A stretch of DNA of 64,000 nt from Brooklawnia sp937867175 (GTDB lineage: Bacteria > Actinomycetota > Actinomycetes > Propionibacteriales > Propionibacteriaceae): assembly GCA_036821905.1 (NCBI GenBank), contig DAISIR010000007.1, positions 62,001 through 126,000 of the forward strand. Reading direction: 5' to 3'. Below are positions 9,901-17,851 of this stretch, one piece after another. The position numbers and the translations under genes were made by a program. Every line of letters begins with the position of its first letter. Positions within the stretch are counted from its first letter, which is position 1. The notes below the pieces were generated by a model, which had not been told where the DNA came from, did no database searches, and worked only from the letters and a program-made list of their open reading frames with translations.

Positions 9901-10230
9901 TTCGTCGAGGACGCCGGCCTCGGCGAGTTGGCTGGACAGGTTGAGCCCGGTCTGGCCGCCGAGGTTGGGCAGCAGCGCGTCCGGCCGGGTACGGGCGATG
10001 ATCTCGGTGAGGCTGGCCACGTTGAGCGGGGCGATGAAGGTCTGGTCGGCCATCACCGGGTCGGTCATGATCGTCGCCGGGTTCGAGTTGACCAGGACGA
10101 CCTCGTAGCCGAGCCCGCGCAACGCCTTGCAGGCCTGGGTGCCGGAGTAGTCGAACTCGCAGGCCTGCCCGATCACGATGGGGCCCGAACCGATGATCAG
10201 GACCCGGTTGATGTCATCGCGTTTCGGCAT
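7000..10230 (-). CDS. carB: Carbamoyl-phosphate synthase large subunit
   Basis: 1076 residues, the normal length. Two homologous ATP-grasp halves are present: the first opens with the GSGPIVIGQACEFDYSG signature and the second with GGGPNRIGQGIEFDYCC near residue 550. The C-terminal MGS-like regulatory domain, the binding site of allosteric effectors, follows from about residue 930. The enzyme makes carbamoyl phosphate from bicarbonate, ATP and ammonia supplied by CarA, feeding arginine and pyrimidine synthesis. A strong ribosome site (AGGAG, 6 nt before ATG) supports the start. carA and other pyr genes are not adjacent, which is unusual for actinobacteria, where carA normally lies just upstream. 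Confidence 0.97.
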   Translation of the reverse strand: MPKRDDINRVLIIGSGPIVIGQACEFDYSGTQACKALRGLGYEVVLVNSNPATIMTDPVMADQTFIAPLNVASLTEIIARTRPDALLPNLGGQTGLNLSSQLAEAGVLDEYGVQTIGVEQDAISRGEDREQFKATMDELGIEMPRSRTVTSVAQAEQVARELGYPVVLRPAYTMGGTGGGLVYNAEELRTVCARGLAASMVNQVLVEESVLGWEELELEVVRDAKGTMITVCFIENVDPMGVHTGDSYCTAPMLTVPVGVQERLQEAAHRIVDRVGVIGGTNVQFGYNPETDRFVVIEINPRTSRSSALASKATGFPIAMVSSLLAAGLTLDEIPYWRDGTLDKYTPSGDYVVVKFARWAFEKFPGAIDKLGTQMRAVGEVMSIGKTYKEAFQKAIRSLEIGRLGLGFAKDFHELDLDELLELLAEPTSERQFVCYEALRKGATVDQLHAKTKITKWFLEQMAELVTVEEELLATRGGPAPDDLLVRAKQDGFADGYLAKLLGVDEDAIRAQRLRLGVQHAYQAVPVSGVDDARYYYSTYSGRDEVAVSQRGKVMVLGGGPNRIGQGIEFDYCCVHAAFSLRDAGYETIMVNCNPETVSTDYDTSDKLYFEPLTVEDVLAICAKEQPAGVICQFGGQTPLNIAGALQQAGVPILGTSPETIDLAEDRDRFNEMMARLEIPMPASGMATTVAEAQLVASEIGYPVMVRPSYVLGGRGMEIVHDPAALAGYMAAAVGVTPDRPILIDRFLSNAKECEADAICDGTDAFVPTVMEHIEYAGIHSGDSAAMIPPLGISAEHQRTIEEYTRRIAIELGAVGLMNVQYAIGDDGVVYVLEANPRASRTVPLVSKVCNINMAGLATQVMLGARIADLGLTRREIPYVGIKEAVFPFNMFPEVDPLLGPEMRSTGEVLGLGSTAGLAFFRAEEAANAALPTSGAVLLTFAERDRGGEDPATPGGQIVQAARTFVAAGTTIRATGGTAQFLARHGIESRTILKIHEGRPNIQDAIINGDIQLVVNTPSGTSSEHDDSYIRKAAIRARVPYVTTTTAALAAAHGIKAAKNDTDEIKSLQEYHALLK

Positions 10231-10336
10231 GGTGACTCCTTCGTGCTTGCGTCAATGCAGGACTCTACGGCGTCCGCCGTCGTCGTCGCGATTCTGCCCA
10301 GCCGGACGGGCCCCGCACGCGGTCCCGCCGCAGCAT

Positions 10337-10924
10337 TCAGGGCACAAAGACCTCTTCGGCCCAGCTGAGCACGGTCCAGCCCGACGTCGCCGAGCCCTCC
10401 AGCAGGATCACGTCGGTGTTGGCCAGGACGCGGGTGCTCGGACGTTCCACGTTGCCGGCTCGGTGCGGCACCCAGACCCGCATGGCAGCGCCGTGGGAGA
10501 CCGCGGCAGCCACCTCGTGGGAGTCCGCGATGCGGGCGACGGCCGCATCGTAACGAGCGAAGAAACTGTGGGCGTCCTCACCGTCATCAAGCTTGAAGTG
10601 GGGTTCGGTGACCCAGCGAGCCAGCGTCGAGACGTAACGCGTCCAGTCGGTCGTCAGCTCCTCCACCCCCGCCGGAATCTCCCGCAACTCAGGCAGCTGA
10701 CGCACGCCGAGCCCGCGCCGGGTAGCCAGCGGGGTGGCGGTCTGGATGGCGCGGGTTAGGTCGGACGCATAGACCGCCTCGATTGCCGCGTCTGCGAGCC
10801 GGTCGGCCAGTGCCTCGGCCTGCGCAAGACCGGTCCGGTTGAGCGGTGCACCGGGATGGGCGGTGTCGAGCACGTGGTTGACATTGGACTCGGTCTGGCC
10901 GTGTCTGATCAGGTAGAGGCGCAC
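10337..10924 (-). CDS. Histidine phosphatase family protein (phosphoglycerate mutase-like)
   Basis: 195 residues. The catalytic RHG motif (LIRHGQTESN) lies at residues 7-9 with the phospho-accepting His, and a second conserved His appears in VSHGAAMRV. The length and motif set match the broad specificity phosphatase branch rather than a glycolytic mutase. The start is a GTG with a TAGTCT box 6 nt upstream and no ribosome site, so it is probably leaderless. It reads toward carB with a gap of about 106 bases and may be an independent unit. Substrate unknown. Confidence 0.8.
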   Translation of the reverse strand: MRLYLIRHGQTESNVNHVLDTAHPGAPLNRTGLAQAEALADRLADAAIEAVYASDLTRAIQTATPLATRRGLGVRQLPELREIPAGVEELTTDWTRYVSTLARWVTEPHFKLDDGEDAHSFFARYDAAVARIADSHEVAAAVSHGAAMRVWVPHRAGNVERPSTRVLANTDVILLEGSATSGWTVLSWAEEVFVP

Positions 10925-10930
10925 GACTCC

Positions 10931-10936
10931 AGACTA
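10931..10936 (-). promoter_or_regulatory. -10 box TAGTCT (leaderless type)
   Basis: On the minus strand TAGTCT ends 6 nt before the GTG start of the histidine phosphatase gene. It fits TANNNT; no clear -35 box is seen. Confidence 0.45.
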
Positions 10937-11005
10937 TGCAGCGGCGACGACCGACCCGCCGTGCCTGCCGTCCGGGCAAGCGTGAAGCGCCTTGGCGCCC
11001 GGCGT

Positions 11006-11011
11006 TAGGCT
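11006..11011 (+). promoter_or_regulatory. -10 box TAGGCT (leaderless type)
   Basis: TAGGCT ends 6 nt before the ATG of the aldehyde dehydrogenase gene. The same hexamer occurs at the same distance before the thioredoxin gene and one base further from the second HAD gene. Confidence 0.5.
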
Positions 11012-11017
11012 CCGGTC

Positions 11018-12580
11018 ATGAGCAAGTCAACCGGCGAGTTCCGGTTCAAGGGGCGATCACTTGCCGAGCTCACCGCACTGGTGACGGCGACCTCGGGCGA
11101 GACCTTCGAGACACTGTCACCGTTGACGGGTGCGCCGTTGGCGCGCATCCCGCTGTCGGATGATGCCGATGTCGTCGATGCCATCGAGACCGCCCGCGAC
11201 CACCAGCCCAACTGGGCGAAGTTGGCGGTCGCAGACCGGGCCGTCCGGCTGCTGCGATTCCACGACCTGCTCCTGGACAACCAAGCCGCCCTGCTCGACC
11301 TGATCTGCCTGGATTCCGGCAAGACACGCATGGACGCCTACACCGAAGTCGTGCACCTCACGCTGACTGCGCGCTACTACGCGATCCGGGGGCCGGCGCT
11401 GCTGCGAGGACGGCGTGCCCTCGCGCTGCTGCCAGTGGTGACCCAGGTGGGCGTGAGTCGGGTGCCGAAAGGTGTGGTGGGCCTGATCACCCCGTGGAAC
11501 TATCCGCTGACGATGGCCATCTGCGACGGGCTGGCCGCGCTGCTGGCCGGCAACACGGTGGTGGACAAGCCGGCCTCTGAGACGGTGCTCAGCGCGCTGG
11601 CCGGGGTTGCCTTGCTGCGGGCCGCCGGGATTCCTGCCGAGGCTTGGCAGGTGGTGGCCGGCCCCGGACCCCGGATCGGACCGCAGCTGGTCGACCAGAC
11701 CGACATGATCTGCTTCACCGGATCGACCGAAACCGGCCGCACCCTTGCGGCGGCCACCGGCGCCCAGCTGAAGTCGATCACCGCAGAGGCGGGCGGCAAG
11801 AACCCCGCCATCGTCCTGGCGGACGCCGACATCCAAGCAGCCGCGGACGGGCTGGCCCGGGCCTGCTTCGACAACGCCGGCCAGCTGTGCGTGCACATCG
11901 AACGCATCTACGTGGCCGATGCCATCGCTGACCAGTTCCAATCGGTGTTCGTCGCTGCGGTCAGCGCCCTCAAGCTCGCCCCTGGGCTCGGCTGGGATGC
12001 CGAAGTCGGCACCCTGATCAGCCCCGCCCAGCTCGAGAAGGTCACTGAACACCTCGCTGACGCCAGGGCGAAGGGTGCCACCGTGCTGTGCGGCGGACGT
12101 GCACGTCCCGACCTGGCGCCGTGGTGCCACGAGCCCACCGTCCTGACCGGAGTCACCCGCGAGATGACCTGCTACCTCGACGAGACCTTCGGCCCGCTGG
12201 TCAGCCTCTACCGGTTCGGCGACGAGGACGAGGCGGTGCGCCTGGCGAATCAGGGCGAGGACGGCCTCAACGCGTCCATCTGGACGCGCGACCACGCCCG
12301 CGGACGCCGGATCGCCGCGCGGCTGCGGGCGGGCAGCGTCAACATCAACGACGGCTACGAGGCCTCACTGAGTGCCATCGATGCACCGATGGGCGGCATG
12401 GGGACATCGGGCATGGGACGCCGTCAAGGCCGCGAGGGCGTCTACCGGTTCACCGAACCCCAGGCGGTGGCCACCCAGCGGCTGATCCCGCTGGCACCCT
12501 TCGGCGGTTTGGACGCCAAAGGATTCGCCCGCTTCACCAACGGCGTCCTGCGGGTGCAGCGTCGGCTGCGCCTGCCCTAG
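11018..12580 (+). CDS. gabD2: Aldehyde dehydrogenase, succinic-semialdehyde type
   Basis: 520 residues of the aldehyde dehydrogenase superfamily. The cofactor-binding TPWNYP stretch lies near residue 165, the general-base Glu in ITAEAGGKNP near residue 257 and the catalytic Cys in GQLCVHIER near residue 291. The overall pattern matches the actinobacterial GabD2 group, which oxidises succinic semialdehyde to succinate with NADP+. In the first motif an Ala replaces the usual Leu (AEAGG for LELGG), as is common in that group. It is a single-gene unit with a leaderless-type promoter. Exact substrate is inferred. Confidence 0.8.
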   Translation: MSKSTGEFRFKGRSLAELTALVTATSGETFETLSPLTGAPLARIPLSDDADVVDAIETARDHQPNWAKLAVADRAVRLLRFHDLLLDNQAALLDLICLDSGKTRMDAYTEVVHLTLTARYYAIRGPALLRGRRALALLPVVTQVGVSRVPKGVVGLITPWNYPLTMAICDGLAALLAGNTVVDKPASETVLSALAGVALLRAAGIPAEAWQVVAGPGPRIGPQLVDQTDMICFTGSTETGRTLAAATGAQLKSITAEAGGKNPAIVLADADIQAAADGLARACFDNAGQLCVHIERIYVADAIADQFQSVFVAAVSALKLAPGLGWDAEVGTLISPAQLEKVTEHLADARAKGATVLCGGRARPDLAPWCHEPTVLTGVTREMTCYLDETFGPLVSLYRFGDEDEAVRLANQGEDGLNASIWTRDHARGRRIAARLRAGSVNINDGYEASLSAIDAPMGGMGTSGMGRRQGREGVYRFTEPQAVATQRLIPLAPFGGLDAKGFARFTNGVLRVQRRLRLP

Positions 12581-12597
12581 CGCGTCCGGTCGTGTCC

Positions 12598-14496
12598 TCA
12601 GCGGTCCTCGTGCATCAGCCGCACTAGATCGTCGGCCAGTTCGGAGGTCATCACGTCGTCCACCGGCTGCGGCAATGCGAACTTCCAGTTGGGGTAGGTG
12701 TTCACCGTGCCCGGCATGTTCGGGCGCTCGGGCACCATGGCGGCGTCGTCGATGTTGACCACCACCATCACCGAGTCGGCGTCCGACAGCAGCCGATACC
12801 GTGACAGCACCGCAGCCTTGACGTCTGCCTCGGTCATCGATGCCACCGGTCGGTCCGGGTCGATCCGGGCCATCTCGGCCAGCGAGCGCCGCGTCCGCTC
12901 GACCTGCTTCCAGTCGGCGTTCTTGCCGATGCGCTTGAGATCCTGCACGTCGCTGCCGGTCAGCAGCCCGGCGACGGTGACCTGGTCGTGGGTGGAGCTG
13001 GTGCCGACACCCAGCACGGGGAATTCGCTGATCGGCGTCCGCATGCCCGAGCGGTTGCCGAGCATCCCGATGGACTCCATCGTGTCGCGGACGCCCTCTG
13101 CCACGGTGCCCATGTCCTCGCCGACGATCCAGGCGTCCGCGCGCATCGCCTCGACCCGAAGGATCGCCAGCAGCGCGTCCACCGGATAGTAGACGTAGAC
13201 ACCCTCAGCCGCGCCGCCATCGACCGGCACCCAGTACAACCGCCACAGCTGCATGACGTGGTCCATCCGTAGGCTGCCCGCGTGACGCAGCGCCAAATGC
13301 ACCATCTCGATAAACGGCGCGAAGTCGGCCTGCACCAAGGCCTTGGGGTTGAACGGCGGCAAGCCCCAGCGCTGGCCCTCGGTGTTGTGCGAGTCTGGCG
13401 GGGCACCGATCTCGAACCCGAAGACGACCATCTCCTGGAAGGCCCACGCGTCGGCGCTGCCGGCATCGAAACCGACCGCGAGATCGGCGATCACGTCCAC
13501 ACCAGAATGGCAGGCGTCCCGGTACTGCTCGCTGGCCACGTACTGCGTCCAGACGTGGAAACGCACCCGTTCGGCGTGCTCGGCGGCGAACCGCCGGACC
13601 CCGACAGAGTCGGGGTTGCGCAGTTCCTCAGGCCAGCGTCGCCAGTCGGCGTGCTGCTGGTGCTCGGCGATCACCGACCAGATCGCGAAGCGTTGCAGCT
13701 GCAGCCCCTGCGCCAGCTCCCAAGCCCGGAACTCGACGTTCGGCTCGTCCTTGACGACGTTCCAGATGCGCTGCAGCGCCTCGTTCTTCAGCGCCCAGAC
13801 CTGATCGCGGTCGATCATGCGTTCTTTGTTGAGCGCTCGGCCGGCCTTGTCGAGGTCGGTCAGGTCGACCCGTTCGGCTCCGTAGACCGCGCCCGGTGCG
13901 ATGTGCAGCATGTTCAGAAACAGCCGACTGGCCGGCGAATAGGGCGAGGGTTGCGGCTGCGGGAGGGGCGCGATCGCGTGCACCGGTGAGACCTGTACGC
14001 AGGTGGCCCCCTGGGACGCCGCGATCCGGCAGATCAGCCCCAAGTCGCGGAAGTCGCCGATGCCCCATGAGCCGCGCGAGCGCGTGGCGTAGAGCTGGAT
14101 CTGCCAGCCCCAGCCACGGTCAGGTGTCTTGAGGTACTCGGGGGCGGCGATCACGAAGCGTCGCACGCCGTCGCGGGTGTAGAGGATGTGATAACCGGGG
14201 ACGTCCACCACGCCGTGGCATTGGAAGTGGAAGCCGTCCTCGAGGATCAGGGTGCCGAACAACTCGGGATGCCAGCGGCCCGGGGTGCAGATGATCGGCG
14301 GGGCCGTCAGCATGGACGACTTCGTGGCGAAAGCCGGCGCCACCCGCTCCAAGGTGGCGGTGGAAGTCTCGATCCACTCGCCACCGGTGCTCTGGTATCC
14401 GAACGAGACCCCATGTGGGGCGAGTTCTTCGATGAGTTCTGCTCGCCGGTCCAGCGCCATGGTGGCGGGGTGGGTCAGCTCGGCTGTTGCGCTCAC
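12598..14496 (-). CDS. malQ: 4-alpha-glucanotransferase (amylomaltase)
   Basis: 632 residues of GH77. The family signature PYSPASRLF is clear, and the three catalytic acids can be placed: Asp nucleophile in LRMDHV near residue 410, acid/base Glu in GEDMG near 460 and stabilising Asp in STHDQ near 500. An extra N-terminal region of about 130 residues is typical of actinobacterial MalQ. The enzyme transfers maltodextrin segments in maltose and glycogen breakdown. A much longer frame runs upstream, but the GTG at 14496 follows an AGGAGG site and family similarity begins just after it. It converges on the aldehyde dehydrogenase. Confidence 0.93.
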   Translation of the reverse strand: MSATAELTHPATMALDRRAELIEELAPHGVSFGYQSTGGEWIETSTATLERVAPAFATKSSMLTAPPIICTPGRWHPELFGTLILEDGFHFQCHGVVDVPGYHILYTRDGVRRFVIAAPEYLKTPDRGWGWQIQLYATRSRGSWGIGDFRDLGLICRIAASQGATCVQVSPVHAIAPLPQPQPSPYSPASRLFLNMLHIAPGAVYGAERVDLTDLDKAGRALNKERMIDRDQVWALKNEALQRIWNVVKDEPNVEFRAWELAQGLQLQRFAIWSVIAEHQQHADWRRWPEELRNPDSVGVRRFAAEHAERVRFHVWTQYVASEQYRDACHSGVDVIADLAVGFDAGSADAWAFQEMVVFGFEIGAPPDSHNTEGQRWGLPPFNPKALVQADFAPFIEMVHLALRHAGSLRMDHVMQLWRLYWVPVDGGAAEGVYVYYPVDALLAILRVEAMRADAWIVGEDMGTVAEGVRDTMESIGMLGNRSGMRTPISEFPVLGVGTSSTHDQVTVAGLLTGSDVQDLKRIGKNADWKQVERTRRSLAEMARIDPDRPVASMTEADVKAAVLSRYRLLSDADSVMVVVNIDDAAMVPERPNMPGTVNTYPNWKFALPQPVDDVMTSELADDLVRLMHEDR

Positions 14497-14609
14497 GATC
14501 CTCCTACGTATATCAGTTCCACCAACTTCGAATACCCGAGGTGGAGTCGTCCCTATTGTGCCCGTAGTGCGACGCGACTGCGGAGCCGCCCAATTCCGGC
14601 GGACTCGGC

Positions 14610-15305
14610 TCAGTTCAGATGCCTCAGTGCTTCTCGCCGACTCAGCGTGGCGAGCCGGTCGGAATGGCTGTCGACGAAGCCACGGACCCAGCCGGGGTCG
14701 ACCTGGGCGTATTCGCGTAGTGCCCAACCGATCGCCTTGCGGATGAAGAAGCTGGTGCCGAACTTGGTGTCGAAGAGGTTCGCCTCGATTACCTCGGCCA
14801 GTAGATCGGTGTCGGTGTCGGAGCCGAAGCGGAGCTGGCAGCAGATCGCGACCCGACGCAGCCACGGATCGTCCGCCCGCGCCCAGGCGCGGATACGACT
14901 CGCCTGCTCGGGTTCCCGGCGCAAGACCTCGGCCACCAGGTGGGACGCCAGCGGGTCGACCAGGTCCCACCAGGCTCCGGTGACCGCCATCGACTCGTAC
15001 AGGTCCATCAGGTCGCCGCCGGCCCAACGCCGCTTGGCATCTGCCAGTTCGATCGCGGCTAGGCATTCCTCGCGGTGCGTCGCCCCGGTCCACAGCGACT
15101 TGATCGCGGCGGCCCATTCGTCGCGGGTCAATTCGGGACGCTGCGCGCACGCGTTGCGGACGATCATCCGCACCGTCGGGTTGCCGACGCCGTGGCAGGG
15201 CATCGTCGACTTCAGATAGGCCTGCTGCTGGACGGCCCGTTCCGGGTTGGCTGCCGCCGACAGTGCGGCGCGCACGGCAGCGGCCAGTTCATCGTCGGTG
15301 CTCAT
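14610..15305 (-). CDS. DNA alkylation repair protein (AlkD-like HEAT-repeat glycosylase)
   Basis: 231 residues, helical and HEAT-repeat-like. Family features include the early YLKSTMPCHGV stretch, the WWDLVDPLASHLV segment, DPWLRRVAICCQL and the C-terminal FFIRKAIGWALREYA run with the Arg and Trp residues typical of AlkD. AlkD excises N3- and N7-alkylated bases, including bulky ones, without flipping the base. The start ATG has a GGGGG ribosome site 7 nt upstream; a longer frame upstream is not supported. The gene is divergent from a methyltransferase. Confidence 0.85.
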   Translation of the reverse strand: MSTDDELAAAVRAALSAAANPERAVQQQAYLKSTMPCHGVGNPTVRMIVRNACAQRPELTRDEWAAAIKSLWTGATHREECLAAIELADAKRRWAGGDLMDLYESMAVTGAWWDLVDPLASHLVAEVLRREPEQASRIRAWARADDPWLRRVAICCQLRFGSDTDTDLLAEVIEANLFDTKFGTSFFIRKAIGWALREYAQVDPGWVRGFVDSHSDRLATLSRREALRHLN

Positions 15306-15363
15306 GCTTCGCCCCCTTTTTTGCGCCGCGAAACGCCCGGCGGGACGCCGTGCGGCCAGCCTA

Positions 15364-15394
15364 GACCAGCCGGGGCCAGCGTGGACCAGCCGGG
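15364..15394. repeat. Two 11-bp direct repeats between divergent genes
   Basis: GACCAGCCGGG occurs at 15364-15374 and 15384-15394, a 20-bp period, inside the 157-bp gap between the divergent AlkD-like and methyltransferase genes. Two helical turns is the spacing expected for a pair of bound dimers. A 6-bp stem hairpin (GACGGC/GCCGTC) follows at 15421-15436 in the methyltransferase leader. Confidence 0.4.
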
Positions 15395-15462
15395 CAGCGC
15401 GTGCCATCATTCCTTGTGCCGACGGCGCTGGCCGTCGGCCGGGGATGTCGGGAGGCAACCGC

Positions 15463-16131
15463 ATGACAGCACAAGAGACTGGGGGGCAGGCACCCAGCCC
15501 GTTCGACCGGTTGGCGCGGCAGTGGGACGACGACCCGGCCAAGTTGCAACGAGCCCGTGCCGTGGCGTCCGCGATCGCGCAACGCACAACCCGGGGTGGG
15601 GTCTGGCTCGACTACGGTGCCGGGACCGGGGCGCTGGGGCTGGCCCTGCTCGGGCACGCCGATCGTCTGGTGCTCGCCGACAGTTCCGCCGGCATGGTGG
15701 CGGCGAGTCGGGCGAAGATCGCGTCCGCCGGATTGGGTGAGACTGTCACCGCGGTTGCCCTCGACCTGACCGCCGATGACGCCGCCCCCGAGCGCTACGA
15801 CGGTGTCGCCTCACTGCTGGCCCTGCACCACATCGCGGACGCTGGGCGCGTGGTCGGCCGGCTGGCGGGGCTGCTGCGTCCTGGTGGCTGGCTGGCCTTG
15901 GCCGATCTGGACGCCGAGGACGGCAGCTTTCATGGCCAAGGGCACGGCGTCACACCCGAACACCACGGCTTCCCCCGCGCCCAGGTGCGCGACTGGCTGG
16001 CCCAGGCCGGGCTGGTCGATCTCGACTTCAGCACTCCGTGGCTCAATCACAAGGACGGACGCGACTACTCGCTGTTCCTGGCAGTGGCCAGGCGACCACC
16101 GGGCCGGGCCTGGGCGGTGGCGCTCCATTAG
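15463..16131 (+). CDS. Class I SAM-dependent methyltransferase
   Basis: 222 residues. The SAM-binding motif reads DYGAGTGALG near residues 45-54 and the LADSSAGMVAASR segment holds the next binding acid. The LALHHIAD stretch matches motif IV of the Methyltransf_25 group. A longer frame exists upstream, but the ATG at 15463 has GGGAGG 7 nt before it. The next gene, a HAD phosphatase, starts 10 bases after the stop but has its own leaderless-type promoter inside the end of this gene. Substrate unknown. Confidence 0.8.
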   Translation: MTAQETGGQAPSPFDRLARQWDDDPAKLQRARAVASAIAQRTTRGGVWLDYGAGTGALGLALLGHADRLVLADSSAGMVAASRAKIASAGLGETVTAVALDLTADDAAPERYDGVASLLALHHIADAGRVVGRLAGLLRPGGWLALADLDAEDGSFHGQGHGVTPEHHGFPRAQVRDWLAQAGLVDLDFSTPWLNHKDGRDYSLFLAVARRPPGRAWAVALH

Positions 16132-16134
16132 GCT
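16129..16134 (+). promoter_or_regulatory. -10 box TAGGCT for the second HAD gene
   Basis: TAGGCT ends 7 nt before the ATG at 16142 and overlaps the stop codon of the upstream methyltransferase gene. It suggests the HAD gene has its own leaderless transcript. Confidence 0.4.
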
Positions 16135-16141
16135 TTCAGGC

Positions 16142-16804
16142 ATGCCGCTGCTCTTCGTCGACCTTGACAACACACTGTCGGACCGGGCCGCCTCGTTCCG
16201 CCGTTGGGCCGCTGAGTACCTCAACGAACGCTTCGGCGAGGCGAGCAAGCAGATGATCGACGCCATGGTGATCGCCGACGGAGACGGCATCACCAGCAAG
16301 AGCGAGGCGGCTGCCGCGCTCGCGGAGGTGTTGGGCCTGAACCCCGCCGAGCGGGCCGAGATCATCAAGGTGATGCGGGCCGGTACCTTGGCACACCTGC
16401 GCCCGACGCCGGGCATCACCGAAGCCCTCGACAAGGCGCACGCCGCGGGTTTTCGTCCGTTCATCGTGACCAACGGCAAGGTGAGTCAGCAGGAGGGCAA
16501 AGTCGCGCGCCTGGGGTTGGCCGGTCACATCGACGGCATGGTGGTCAGTGAGGGGTGCGGCTTCACCAAGCCCGATCCGCAGATCTTCCGGGTTGCCGCC
16601 CGGGCCGCTGGCGGCACGCTCACCGGGGCGTGGATGATCGGGGACGCGGCCGAGTCCGACATCGCGGGGGCAGCGGCGGCCGCCATCGACTCAGTCTGGC
16701 TGAGCCGCGGACGCGAGTACCCCGCGGGCTACGCGCGTCCGACGCTGATCGCCGACTCGTTCCCGCAAGCCGTCGACCTGGTGCTCGACAAATCCCTGAC
16801 CTGA
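16142..16804 (+). CDS. HAD-superfamily hydrolase
   Basis: 220 residues, HAD subfamily IA. Motif I is DLDNT at about residues 7-11, motif II IVTNGK near residue 110, motif III lysine in FTKPDPQIF and motif IV GDAAESDIAGA near 170. A small-molecule phosphatase is likely. The last four codons and the stop codon lie inside the first copy of a 79-bp repeat, so the C-terminal KSLT was supplied or replaced by that element. This suggests the repeat inserted at the 3' end of the gene without breaking the HAD fold. Confidence 0.82.
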   Translation: MPLLFVDLDNTLSDRAASFRRWAAEYLNERFGEASKQMIDAMVIADGDGITSKSEAAAALAEVLGLNPAERAEIIKVMRAGTLAHLRPTPGITEALDKAHAAGFRPFIVTNGKVSQQEGKVARLGLAGHIDGMVVSEGCGFTKPDPQIFRVAARAAGGTLTGAWMIGDAAESDIAGAAAAAIDSVWLSRGREYPAGYARPTLIADSFPQAVDLVLDKSLT

Positions 16805-16872
16805 GTACAGCCACGAGCCCGCCAACCGCTTTCCGGGCCGCTTTCGGGGCGTGGCTGCGCGCCATTCAGGGG
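16794..16872. repeat. 79-bp structured repeat, copy 1
   Basis: This copy matches 17852-17930 with four mismatches in 79 bases, same orientation. It folds: ends CCCTGA and TCAGGG pair, CAGCCACG (16808-16815) pairs with CGTGGCTG (16850-16857), and an inner GCCCG pairs with CGGGC. The stop codons of the convergent HAD (TGA at 16802) and DUF559 (TCA at 16866) genes both lie in it. It may serve as a two-way terminator and looks like a small palindromic or MITE-like unit. Confidence 0.85.
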
Positions 16873-17756
16873 GTTTGGCCAAGCATTCTGCTCCTGACCT
16901 TGACGATGGTCGCCACGGCGGTCGCGAAACCCGGCGGGTCCGCCAGCACCCGCCGCGCCGTGAAGCGGTTGATCTGCCAGCCCAGCAGAGCCAGTTGCTC
17001 GTCGCGAGCACGATCGCGGCAGAACGCAGACTGGTTCAGGTGGGCCTCGGCGCCATCAATCTCGAGCCCGAGCCGCAGCCGGATGAAAGCGATGTCCAAA
17101 ATCGCGAGCGGTGGACCGTCCGAAGCTGTGATGACTGGGTAGTTTGCCACCCAGCCGCGGACGCCGGCGGCCCGCAACGCCTGGTGTCCGCACCTCTCGG
17201 CGGCTGACCACGGCTGGTCCCTGGAATCGTCAAGGATCTCCTGCCGCAGCTTGTTCCCCGGCCGCTTCGGGGTCGCCGCCAATGCGGCTCGCAACTCGTC
17301 CAGCTTCACATGCCGACGCAGCGCCTCGTCCACGATGTCGGCGCCGCAATCGGGGATCAGGTCAACGGCCGTCAGCGCTCGGGACGTGAATCTGACGCCC
17401 GAGACTCGCCGGGTGAACTCCCGGGGGATCGTGCGCCGGCAGACAGTCAGCCAGGACCCCGGGTGCAGCACTGCCGAGGCGGCCTGGACTGGTTGGTCAT
17501 CGCAGGCAGGCAGCCAGCCGTGCAGGGCGGCTGCGGCGCGACCGCAAACGACCGCGTCCGGGTCGGCCAGGCTCAGGGCCAGCGTTCGGGTGCGCAGACT
17601 GTCGGCCTGCGACGCAGGCGCGTAGATCCCCTTCAGGACGCGAACCAGCTCGCCTTTCCTGATGGCCCAGTCGATCTGGGTGGCAAGTTCGGGCACGGCG
17701 CGACGGCTGATGGCGCCGCCCGTCCGGGCGATGGTCTGTGTCAAGGCTTGCTGCAT
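16866..17756 (-). CDS. DUF559 endonuclease-like protein with AbiEi-type N-terminal domain
   Basis: 296 residues from the ATG at 17756; TTG starts up to 48 bases upstream are possible. The N-terminal 60 residues (ARTGGAISRRAV, then WAIRKGELVRVLKGIY) match the winged-helix domain of type IV toxin-antitoxin AbiEi proteins. The C-terminal about 100 residues look like DUF559, a Vsr-like nuclease fold: DIAFIRLRLGLEIDG supplies the acidic residues, followed by a His, then RD and a GWQINRFTARRV segment. Such fusions are common in actinobacteria and tend to be strain-variable; no activity is established. No toxin partner is adjacent. Both sides carry copies of a 79-bp repeat, which marks this as the one accessory-looking gene of the region. 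Confidence 0.7.
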   Translation of the reverse strand: MQQALTQTIARTGGAISRRAVPELATQIDWAIRKGELVRVLKGIYAPASQADSLRTRTLALSLADPDAVVCGRAAAALHGWLPACDDQPVQAASAVLHPGSWLTVCRRTIPREFTRRVSGVRFTSRALTAVDLIPDCGADIVDEALRRHVKLDELRAALAATPKRPGNKLRQEILDDSRDQPWSAAERCGHQALRAAGVRGWVANYPVITASDGPPLAILDIAFIRLRLGLEIDGAEAHLNQSAFCRDRARDEQLALLGWQINRFTARRVLADPPGFATAVATIVKVRSRMLGQTP

Positions 17757-17851
17757 GACGGGATGGTTGGCGGCGGCCGGTCGATTCCTCCAGACGGACA
17801 ACAATCTGTGGACGGCTCGGGACGTCGGGTGCCACTCGAGATGGCCGAATC

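Noticed and set aside
6721..10368. Very long plus-strand frames of 686 and 458 codons opposite carB
   Set aside because: They mirror the codon pattern of carB and have no start context or family features.
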